Source: Pseudomonadota bacterium (lineage in GTDB: Bacteria; Desulfobacterota; Desulfovibrionia; Desulfovibrionales; Desulfovibrionaceae). From it: 12,621 nucleotides of DNA. Shown piece by piece: positions 6,791 through 12,621 of this stretch (position 1 is the first letter of the stretch; each line of letters starts with the position of its first letter). The stretch is from positions 1-12,621 of the forward strand of contig JAEZEM010000118.1 in NCBI GenBank assembly GCA_023417745.1. The letters are read 5' to 3'. Under the pieces are notes generated by a model. The model was not told the DNA's origin. It saw nothing but the letters and a program-made list of their open reading frames with translations, and did no database searches. Both the position numbers and the translations under genes were made by a program.

Positions 6791-7231
6791 CTAGGCGCGC
6801 TTTTTGCGGCACTCCGGGCACAGCCCGTAGAGATAGAGCTTGTGGCCGGTCAGGGTGAAGCCGTGGCGGCGGGCCACTTCTTCCTGAAGCCGCTCGATGG
6901 CCGGGTCCACCACCTCGACGTTGACCCCGCAGGCTTCGCAGATGAGATGGTCGTGGTGGGTCTGGCCGTAGAGGATTTCGTAGCGCATGGCCCCATCGCC
7001 GAACTCCACGCCCTTGGCCAGGCCGGAGTCGGCTAAAAGCTTGAGCGTGCGGTAGACCGTGGCCTGGCCGATGCCGGGATAGTCGGCCTTGACCTTCTGG
7101 TAGAGCTCTTCGGAGGTGAGATGCCCTTCCTCGGCCAGGAACACGTCGAGAATCTGCCGCCGCTGGGGCGTCATCTTGAGTTTTTTGCGGGCCACGAAGT
7201 CGGCGAACAGGGCATACGGATCGTTGGACAT
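6791..7231 (-). CDS. fur: Fur-family metal-responsive transcriptional regulator
   Basis: The product has 146 residues, the normal Fur length. The N-terminal winged helix (about 10-85) has MTPQRRQILDVF and the recognition segment QATVYRTLKLLADSGL. The C-terminal dimerisation domain has the metal-binding HHDHLICEACG (92-102), H130, and a second pair C138-x2-C141 (LCPEC), so C98/C101/C138/C141 can form the structural zinc site. The closing GFTLTGHKLYLYGLC resembles the Fur branch more than Zur or Nur; PerR cannot be excluded from sequence alone. Such proteins bind DNA with ferrous iron or another metal as corepressor. The start has GAGG upstream at 7243-7246. It stands alone with its own promoter and intrinsic terminator. 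The paralogue assignment is tentative; family membership is firm. Confidence 0.93.
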   Translation of the reverse strand: MSNDPYALFADFVARKKLKMTPQRRQILDVFLAEEGHLTSEELYQKVKADYPGIGQATVYRTLKLLADSGLAKGVEFGDGAMRYEILYGQTHHDHLICEACGVNVEVVDPAIERLQEEVARRHGFTLTGHKLYLYGLCPECRKKRA

Positions 7232-7264
7232 GCGATGGTCTTCCTCATCCTGTCAATTTGGCCG

Positions 7265-7293
7265 AGTGTAGCGGCCTGGGGCCGCGTGGTCAA
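7265..7293 (-). promoter_or_regulatory. Sigma-70-like promoter of the Fur-family gene
   Basis: On the minus strand, TTGACC (7293-7288) and TACACT (7270-7265) are spaced by exactly 17 bases and match the consensus at 5/6 and 4/6 positions. The spacer contains a perfect inverted repeat, GCGGCC-TGG-GGCCGC (7271-7285), between the two hexamers, where a bound regulator would block RNA polymerase. No AT-rich classical Fur box is evident. Confidence 0.6.
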
Positions 7294-7364
7294 TGCGGCG
7301 GGCGCGTTTGGCGTCTTCGTTCCGCCCGGGAGGGCCGCCAGGAGCGATGGTTGCCGGGCCGAAG

Positions 7365-7397
7365 GTCGAAAGGCCTTGATGCGGCCGGCGTTTCGAC
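7365..7397. repeat. Inverted repeat downstream of cheA
   Basis: GTCGAAA (7365-7371) and TTTCGAC (7391-7397) are perfect complements, with an inner GGCC/GGCC pairing and a short bulge. It begins 14 bases beyond the cheA stop on the minus strand. There is no U-run, so it could be a 3'-end stabilising hairpin or a weak factor-dependent terminator. The rest of the 7294-7410 gap shows nothing else. Confidence 0.35.
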
Positions 7398-7410
7398 TGC
7401 ACAATCGACC

Positions 7411-9594
7411 TTAGGCCGCGGCTCGTTTCATCGAAGCGACCAGGGAGGGCACGTCGAGAATGAGCGACATGGTGCCGTCGCCGTTGATGGTCGCGCCGGA
7501 GATGCCGGACACCGAGCCGATATAGTTGCCAAGGCTCTTGATGACCGTCTGTTGCTGGCCAAGCACCTGATCCACGGCAATGCCGGCCCGCTCGCCCTCA
7601 AATCGCGTCACCACCACCTGCTCGATGGCCGGGGGTCGGCCGTCCATTTCAAAAGCCTCGCGCAGCCGGATATAGGGCACGATTTCACCGCGCAGCTGGA
7701 TGGTGCGGCCGCGTCCGGCCCCTTCGCCGCTCTCGCGCGACAGTTCCACGCATTCTTCCACCAGCGACAGCGGAATGATGTACTGGTCCTCGCCGGCCTT
7801 GATCTGGAGTCCGTCGATGATGGCCAGGGTCAGCGGCAACCGGATGGTGATGCGCGTGCCCTTGTCCGGCTCGCTGTGCACGTCGATCTTGCCGCGCAGC
7901 GCGTCCATGGAACGCTTGACCACGTCCATGCCCACGCCCCGGCCCGAGATGTTGGTGATTTTCTCCGCCGTGGAAAAGCCGGGCAGAAAGATCAGGTTGA
8001 AGCACTCGCTGTCGGTCAGTCGGGCGTCCGGCGGGATGAGGCCCTTTTCCACGGCCTTGGCCCGGATGCGCTCGGCCTGCATGCCCTTGCCGTCGTCGAC
8101 GATGGTCAGCACCACCTCGCCGCCGGCGTGTTCGGCCGACAGGATGATGGTCCCGGCCTCGGGCTTGCCGGCGGCCAGCCGGTCCTCGGGGGATTCGATG
8201 CCGTGGTCGATGCTGTTGCGCAGCAGATGGACCAGCGGATCGTTGAGCTGCTCGATGACGGTTTTGTCGAGTTCCGTCTCGCCGCCCTCGGTGACGAGTT
8301 CGATGGATTTGCGCATCTCCGAGGACAGGTCGCGCACCAGCCGCCGGAACCGGCTAAACGTCGTGCCGATGGGCAGCATGCGGATGCCCAGCGTATTGTC
8401 GCGCAGCTCGTTGGACAGCCGTTCGATCTCCTCGGCCACGCTGGTCAGGGCCGGATGGGCCAGGCTTCCGGCCAGCTGGGTGAGCCGGGCCTGGGCGATG
8501 ACCAGTTCGCCGACGAGATTGACCAGATCGTCGAGCTTGCCGGCGTCCACCCGCAGGCTCTGCATGGCTTCTTTCTTGGCGGCCAGGGGCGCGGCTTTGG
8601 CCTCGACGCTCGGGGCGACCTGGGGCGTCGCCGGGGCCTCGGGCCTTGGAGCCGGGATCGGCGTCCTGGCTGCGGTCGGAGCCGGCGGCGCGGCGGGGCT
8701 GGGGACGGCGGCTTTGACCGGATCGGATGTGGGCGCGGCGGCCGGCCGCGTGGCCTGGACCGGGGGGCGCGGCACGGCCGGGACCGGCGCGCCCATGGGC
8801 GCGCCGGCCTCGGCCGGAGTGATGGTCACGTCGCCGGGGTTGTCCAAAAACAGGAACACGTCGCGCAGGGCGTTGGCGTTGGCGTCAGGCCCGGTGGTCA
8901 GGCGCAAGAAGAACCGCATCCGGCAGTCGGCCGGGTCGAGGGCCTCCAGCTCCGGGACGGCGCTTACGTCGCAGCGCGCCTCCACCTGCCCAAGGCTACG
9001 CAGCTCGTCGAGCAGGGCCAGGGGGTCGCTACGGGCAAGATGGCCGGGGTCGGACGGGGCGAACACGATGTCCCAGGCCTGGGGCGCGTGGGGGGCGTCG
9101 GGCAGGATGCCGGCCAGGACGGCGGCCAGTTCGGCGTCGTCCTGGTCGCCGCCCGGGGAGGCGGGCGGGGCCTCGTTGCTGGTCGTGGCTGCGGCCGGTT
9201 CCTCGTCGGGCATGTCCGTGGTGCGCAGCAGCGTCTTGAGGCGTTCGGCCAGGACCGGGTCGGCCTCGGCCTCGGGGTCGGCCCCTTCGGCCAGCATGGC
9301 GGCGAAACGGTCCTTGGCGGCGAAAGCGGCGTCGAGGAGTTCCTTGCTCACCCGTCGCCAGCCGCCCCGGACATGGTCGAAAAGCGACTCCAGGTCATGG
9401 GCCAGGGCCACGACCTGGACGAGGCCGAACATGTTGCAGGCCCCCTTGAGGGTGTGCACGGCCCGAAAGATCCGGTCGACCAGAGCGTGATCGCGGGGAT
9501 TTTTTTCCAGTTCGAGCAGCGCCCCGTCGAGTTCGGCGAGGTTCTCGGCCACTTCTTCCTGGAACAGGGCGCGGGTCTCGGCGTCGAAAGCCAT
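7411..9594 (-). CDS. cheA: Chemotaxis-type histidine kinase CheA
   Basis: The 727-residue CheA has all core domains. The Hpt domain (1-105) has phospho-accepting H47 in AVHTLKGACNMFG. A P2-like receptor-docking domain (about 172-260) follows, then a long Ala/Pro-rich linker (260-345). The dimerisation helices (346-430) contain KLDDLVNLVGELVIAQARL. The ATPase domain has N-box HLLRNSIDHGIE (456-467), G1 box DDGKGM (500-505), and GFSTAEK and GRGVGMDVV (539-559). A C-terminal CheW-like domain (about 590-725) binds receptors or CheW. It phosphorylates response regulators in the cytoplasm. The ATG at 9594 was chosen because GGAGG lies five bases upstream; 33 upstream in-frame residues have no ribosome site. 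It is last in the cluster, 115 bases after the Hpt gene. No cheW, cheY or receptor gene is in view, so flagellar chemotaxis is not implied. Confidence 0.95.
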   Translation of the reverse strand: MAFDAETRALFQEEVAENLAELDGALLELEKNPRDHALVDRIFRAVHTLKGACNMFGLVQVVALAHDLESLFDHVRGGWRRVSKELLDAAFAAKDRFAAMLAEGADPEAEADPVLAERLKTLLRTTDMPDEEPAAATTSNEAPPASPGGDQDDAELAAVLAGILPDAPHAPQAWDIVFAPSDPGHLARSDPLALLDELRSLGQVEARCDVSAVPELEALDPADCRMRFFLRLTTGPDANANALRDVFLFLDNPGDVTITPAEAGAPMGAPVPAVPRPPVQATRPAAAPTSDPVKAAVPSPAAPPAPTAARTPIPAPRPEAPATPQVAPSVEAKAAPLAAKKEAMQSLRVDAGKLDDLVNLVGELVIAQARLTQLAGSLAHPALTSVAEEIERLSNELRDNTLGIRMLPIGTTFSRFRRLVRDLSSEMRKSIELVTEGGETELDKTVIEQLNDPLVHLLRNSIDHGIESPEDRLAAGKPEAGTIILSAEHAGGEVVLTIVDDGKGMQAERIRAKAVEKGLIPPDARLTDSECFNLIFLPGFSTAEKITNISGRGVGMDVVKRSMDALRGKIDVHSEPDKGTRITIRLPLTLAIIDGLQIKAGEDQYIIPLSLVEECVELSRESGEGAGRGRTIQLRGEIVPYIRLREAFEMDGRPPAIEQVVVTRFEGERAGIAVDQVLGQQQTVIKSLGNYIGSVSGISGATINGDGTMSLILDVPSLVASMKRAAA

Positions 9595-9678
9595 CCGTTC
9601 CTCCGTTGGGGCCTGCCTTGTTTGCTTACCGCCTGGGGCGGCGAAGGCAGCGAGGCGTGCGTTGTAAGCCATGCCGGC

Positions 9679-9696
9679 GTCATGGGCGGCCATGAC
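9679..9696. repeat. Inverted repeat in the hpt-cheA intergenic leader
   Basis: GTCATGG (9679-9685) and CCATGAC (9690-9696) form a perfect 7-base-pair stem with a four-base GC-rich loop. It starts 14 bases after the upstream stop and about 85 bases before the cheA start. There is no U-run after it. It may be an RNA hairpin affecting processing or read-through, or a protein-binding site. Confidence 0.4.
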
Positions 9697-9709
9697 GGGC
9701 GTTTTGTCG

Positions 9710-10888
9710 TTACGGGAATGCGGCGATCAACAGGTCGCCGGGCAGTCCGGCGGCGGCCAGATCCGCCGGGCCGAGGCCGGCCCGGCAAACGGTCTCGGCC
9801 AGGGCCGGAGGCGGGGTCTCGCCGTGGGCCAGGGTCAGCCCTCGGGCGGCGAAGCTGCGCGCGGCGGCCAACAGGACTTGCAGCAGGGCCAGATCGCAGG
9901 CCGGGGCCTCGGGCCAGATAAGGCGCGTGTCGCAACCGGTGGCCAGGGCGGCCAGCAAGGCTTCCCGGGCGGCGGCGGCCTCGGGGATCTGGCCCGGGGT
10001 CAGGCGCAGCTCGGCGGCGTGCTGGCCGTTGGTCAGCAGCCAGGGGCCGAATTCCCGGGCCGGGGCCTGGGCCTGAGCCGGGACGGCGGCGTCCGGGGCC
10101 GGGGCGGCGGCCGTCGGCAGCAGGGCGTCGAGGTCCACGGGGTGGATGCGGCTGACGTCCAGGGCGAACAGGTAGCCCACGATGTCGGGTTCGACGATGC
10201 TGGCGTAGAGCACGTAAAAGGGGATGCGGTTGACGGGCGGCGCGTCGAGGTCGCCCACGGCGGCAAGCTCCATGCGGCAGTCGACGATGAGCCCGCTCGA
10301 CTCCATGGTGGTGATGACGTCCAGCGGCGTCTTGCCCCGGGCCTGGACGTCGTGGATGAGGTCGTACTCCACGAGATAGAGATTCTTGCCGCCGCTTACC
10401 GCCTGGCGCAGGCTCAGTTCGTCGGCCTGAAAGGCGGCCGCGCCGCCGGGCAGGGCGATCACGGCCTTGGCCGCGGCCTGGGCCCGCTGCTCGGTGGTGA
10501 AATGTTCCTCGGCCACGGCGGACAAGGCGGCCAGCAGCTCGCCGATGTCCTCGGCGTCGCTTGAGGGGCCAAGCTCCACCAGGGCCAGCAGGCGGTCGAA
10601 GCCGGCCAGGAGCTGGTTGATGATGCGGGTGTCCGGGGCCAGCTCCCGGCTGCGGATCATGTGCAGCAGGTTCTCCAGACGGTGGGCCAGCTCGCGGATG
10701 TTGACCAGATTGAGAAACCCGGCTCCGCCCTTGATGGAATGGGCGGCCCGGAACACCGTGTTGACCAGCTCCTCGTCAATGTCGGCCCCGTGGCGGTCCA
10801 TATCCATGAGCGCCGTCTCGATATTGGCGAGATGGTCCCGGGAATCCTCAATGAACATGACCAGGATTTCGTCGTCCAGCTGGTCCAT
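9710..10888 (-). CDS. Kinase-less CheA-like protein: Hpt + P2-like + STAS-like domains
   Basis: The product has 392 residues. The N-terminal Hpt domain (1-105) keeps the phospho-accepting histidine H50 in FRAAHSIKGGAGF. The middle domain (about 158-252, SLRQAVSGGKNLYLVEYDL...VGYLFALDVSRIHPV) resembles the P2-like docking domain of the neighbouring CheA. After an Ala/Pro-rich linker (256-278), the C-terminal domain (about 283-377) looks like a STAS/MlaB-type fold, with a DLALLQVLLAAARSFAARG helix where antagonists carry D-S-x-G. No serine stands there, so it is unlikely to be a phosphorylated antagonist. No dimerisation, ATPase or CheW domain is present, so it must receive phosphate from another kinase, most simply the CheA encoded next. 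AAGGAG lies just before the start, 16 bases after the upstream gene. Hpt is certain; P2 is likely; STAS is moderately supported. Confidence 0.8.
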   Translation of the reverse strand: MDQLDDEILVMFIEDSRDHLANIETALMDMDRHGADIDEELVNTVFRAAHSIKGGAGFLNLVNIRELAHRLENLLHMIRSRELAPDTRIINQLLAGFDRLLALVELGPSSDAEDIGELLAALSAVAEEHFTTEQRAQAAAKAVIALPGGAAAFQADELSLRQAVSGGKNLYLVEYDLIHDVQARGKTPLDVITTMESSGLIVDCRMELAAVGDLDAPPVNRIPFYVLYASIVEPDIVGYLFALDVSRIHPVDLDALLPTAAAPAPDAAVPAQAQAPAREFGPWLLTNGQHAAELRLTPGQIPEAAAAREALLAALATGCDTRLIWPEAPACDLALLQVLLAAARSFAARGLTLAHGETPPPALAETVCRAGLGPADLAAAGLPGDLLIAAFP

Positions 10889-10904
10889 GGCGGCTCCTTT
10901 TGCG

Positions 10905-11684
10905 TCAAGCCGGTTGGATGGAAAAATGCTTGTCCAGGCGCATGGTGCGTAAAAGCGCCGCCAGATCCGGGCTGACGTGGTCCAGGGTCAGGCGGCCGCC
11001 CTTTTTGGACAGGGAATTGTGCACGGCGATGAGCAGGCCGATGCCCACGGAATCGATGAGCTCCACCCTGGAGAGATCAATGGCGAAGGGGCCGTCGAGG
11101 CTGGGCAGCAGGTCCTTGACGGCGCTTCGCAGGCCGTCGGCGGCCGAGGCCACGATGTCGCCGGCCGGGGTGAGGATGGTGCGGCCGTCAATGGTGCGGA
11201 TGTCGTACATGGCAGGGCTCCGGTCGGTGTCGTCCCCGGGGACTTCCGGGGCGGATGCGGGACCCGTCAGGCCCGACACGGCCTTGACGAGGGTCACCTG
11301 GTTGCCGGCGGCGTTATAGCGCACATCGTCGGCGTAAAGGGTCATGATGGTCAGTCCCCGGCCGCTTTCGGCATCGGGCGGAGCCGGGGCGTCGGCGGCG
11401 GCGCGCCAGTTGAAGCCCGGCCCTTGGTCGGCGACCACGGCGGTGAGCTTCCCGTTGGCGCAGCCCAGGGTCAGGGTCACCTGACGCAGGGGGTCGCTGC
11501 GGCTGCCGTGGAGCACGGCGTTTAAAAGCGCCTCGCGCAAGAGCAGCTTGACGTCGAAAAGGCTGCCCTGGGCCTGCCGGGAGGCCAGGAAGGCCACGGC
11601 CTCGTCCACGGCCCGGTCGAGCATGGCCAGGGTGGCGGAAAAGCGCAGGGCGCGGCCGTCAGGGGACGTTTGGGACTCGAACAT
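10905..11684 (-). CDS. Anti-sigma kinase (RsbW-like) fused to STAS antagonist (RsbV-like)
   Basis: The product has 259 residues in two domains. The N-terminal GHKL ATPase (about 10-136) has N-box REALLNAVLHG (E51, N55, H59), G1 ADQGPGF (85-91) and G2 ESGRGLTIM (106-114), the pattern of RsbW/SpoIIAB serine kinases. After a flexible linker (137-158), a full STAS domain begins at M159 (MYDIRTIDGRTILTPAGDI) and contains VELIDSVGIG with S212, the position normally phosphorylated in RsbV-type antagonists. Normally kinase and antagonist are separate proteins that bind one another or a sigma factor; here both are in one chain. The upstream PP2C phosphatase gene ends six bases before this start, which completes a partner-switching set. 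No sigma factor is encoded in the window. The STAS half may also be made alone from M159. Confidence 0.87.
   Translation of the reverse strand: MFESQTSPDGRALRFSATLAMLDRAVDEAVAFLASRQAQGSLFDVKLLLREALLNAVLHGSRSDPLRQVTLTLGCANGKLTAVVADQGPGFNWRAAADAPAPPDAESGRGLTIMTLYADDVRYNAAGNQVTLVKAVSGLTGPASAPEVPGDDTDRSPAMYDIRTIDGRTILTPAGDIVASAADGLRSAVKDLLPSLDGPFAIDLSRVELIDSVGIGLLIAVHNSLSKKGGRLTLDHVSPDLAALLRTMRLDKHFSIQPA
11208..11223 (-). promoter_or_regulatory. Internal ribosome site and ATG for the STAS domain
   Basis: On the minus strand, CCGGAG (11223-11218) lies seven bases before an in-frame ATG at 11210, exactly where the STAS domain starts and the linker ends. The spacing equals that of other starts in this window, such as those at 4590 and 4812. 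It could direct synthesis of a 101-residue free antagonist (10905-11210). Confidence 0.45.
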
Positions 11685-11690
11685 GGCCGT

Positions 11691-12621
11691 CTAGACCTCA
11701 ATGCCCATGAGCACCACGTCGTCCTGGACCGGGCCGCCCTCGGGCAGCAGGGCGGCGCTTATGGCCGCCGCCGCGGCGTCCAGGGGCAGGGCGGCGGCCT
11801 GTCGGCAGGCGGCCATAAGCGCCGCGAAGCCTTCCTGCCGGCCCCGGGCGGTGGGGCCAAAGCGTTCGATGAGGCCGTCGGTGTAAAGGTAAAGCCGGTC
11901 GCCGGGGGCGACCGCGCACTCGATCTGGCCGCACTGGACGGATTCGAACACGCCCAGCACGTCGCCTTCGCAGGCCAGGGTTTCGGCCGTGCCGTCCGCG
12001 CCGACCTTGATGGCGGCGGGATGGCCGGCGCTGACCAGGGTCAGGCGGGAGCGGACGCGGTTAAGAAAGAGCAGACAGGCGGTCAGGTGCATCCCGTCGC
12101 GCAAAAACGACGTGAGCACGCTGTTCATGTTCTTGAGCGTCTCGACGGGCGTATAGAGCGGGTTGGCGTTTTGGCGCACCAGGGCCTTGAGCGAGGAGGT
12201 GACGAACGACGCGCCCAGGTCGTGGCCCGAGATGTCGGCCACAAAATAGACCATGACCGTCTCGCTCCAGGGGAAGACGTCGTAGAAGTCGCCGCCGGCC
12301 TCCAGGGCCGGCACGTAGCGCACGGCGAAGCGGGCTTCGGGGATGTCGTCCGGGCAGACCAGGATGGCCTGCTGGGCGTCGCGGATCTGGGCCAGCTTGG
12401 CCGCCTGTTCGGCCAGAAGGGCGCGCAGCCCCCGGCGCAGGCGAATGTGGATTTTGACCCGGGCCAGGACTTCCTCCCGGGCGAAGGGCTTGGTGATGTA
12501 GTCCACGGCCCCGAGCTTGAGGCCCCGGACCTTGTTTTCCACGTCGTCCAGGCCCGAGATGAAGATGATGGGGATGTCGGTGGTGATCGGGTCGGCGGTG
12601 AGCTTGGCGCAGGTCTCGAAG
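11691..12621 (-). CDS. Response regulator with PP2C (RsbU/SpoIIE) phosphatase domain, 5'-truncated by the window edge
   Basis: Only the C-terminal 309 complete codons are visible; the frame is open to 12620 and the start lies outside. The GTG at 12542 falls inside the receiver domain and is not the start. The visible receiver part has IPIIFISGLD (conserved Ser) and DYITKPF (conserved Lys); its phospho-accepting Asp is off the edge. A short coiled-coil linker (RRGLRALLAEQAAKLAQIRDAQQ) leads to a PP2C-type Ser/Thr phosphatase with the metal motifs GGDFYD, DISGHD, SAGHP, YTDGLIE and QDDVVL. Such proteins dephosphorylate STAS antagonists when the receiver is phosphorylated. The gene ends six bases before the kinase-STAS gene, its probable substrate. 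It is the first visible gene of the cluster. Confidence 0.92.
   Translation of the reverse strand, partial: FETCAKLTADPITTDIPIIFISGLDDVENKVRGLKLGAVDYITKPFAREEVLARVKIHIRLRRGLRALLAEQAAKLAQIRDAQQAILVCPDDIPEARFAVRYVPALEAGGDFYDVFPWSETVMVYFVADISGHDLGASFVTSSLKALVRQNANPLYTPVETLKNMNSVLTSFLRDGMHLTACLLFLNRVRSRLTLVSAGHPAAIKVGADGTAETLACEGDVLGVFESVQCGQIECAVAPGDRLYLYTDGLIERFGPTARGRQEGFAALMAACRQAAALPLDAAAAAISAALLPEGGPVQDDVVLMGIEV

Noticed and set aside
4584..6821. Very long minus-strand open frame opposite sulP
   Set aside because: It is low-complexity Gly/Gln/Arg-rich, typical of antisense frames in GC-rich DNA, and overlaps a well-supported transporter gene.
7258..9921. Long plus-strand open frame opposite cheA
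   Set aside because: It is a shadow of the cheA coding strand, with no domain pattern and His/Gly/Asp-rich composition.
11691..12542. Treating the GTG at 12542 as the start of the phosphatase gene
   Set aside because: The frame continues to the window edge and encodes conserved receiver-domain residues (IPIIFISGLD) upstream of that codon.

Overview
The window is GC-rich bacterial chromosomal DNA with dense coding, strong GGAG-type ribosome binding sites and no mobile elements, RNA genes or CRISPR arrays that I can see. Codon use, the chemosensory gene style and the sulfate-permease and Fur relatives suggest a high-GC Desulfovibrionaceae member such as a Solidesulfovibrio/Desulfovibrio. That placement is an inference from general resemblance, not a database match.

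Layout, left to right. (1) 27-1084 holds a small hypothetical membrane protein on the minus strand, divergent from an isoprenylcysteine-methyltransferase-like membrane protein on the plus strand. A perfect inverted repeat with TTGACA arms lies between them. (2) 1163-1534 (minus) is a short alanine-rich hypothetical gene with its own plausible promoter and a structured leader. (3) 1694-3396 (minus) is a two-gene unit, a HAD-IB phosphatase followed by a glycerol-1-phosphate-dehydrogenase-like enzyme, joined by an ATGA overlap. (4) 3577-4590 (minus) is a CgeB/GT1-like glycosyltransferase. (5) 4812-6710 (plus) is a SulP anion transporter with a STAS domain, a C-terminal cysteine cluster and an acidic tail. 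Its start is best placed at a GTG downstream of a promoter-like element. (6) 6791-7231 (minus) is a Fur-family regulator with a good promoter and a textbook intrinsic terminator.

(7) 7411-12621 (minus) is the most interesting part: a four-gene cluster that runs off the right edge. In transcription order it encodes a response regulator with a PP2C/RsbU phosphatase domain (partial), a single protein carrying both an RsbW-like anti-sigma kinase domain and an RsbV-like STAS antagonist domain, a kinase-less Hpt + CheA-P2-like + STAS-like protein, and a complete CheA kinase. It therefore joins a CheA phosphorelay to a partner-switching module. Its parts resemble those of the Pseudomonas HptB-HsbR-HsbA system, but the domains are distributed differently among the proteins. 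An internal Shine-Dalgarno plus ATG in the kinase-STAS gene suggests that it may also make free STAS antagonist.

No gap between genes exceeds 300 bases. The longest are 4591-4811, 3397-3576, 7232-7410 and 1535-1693.
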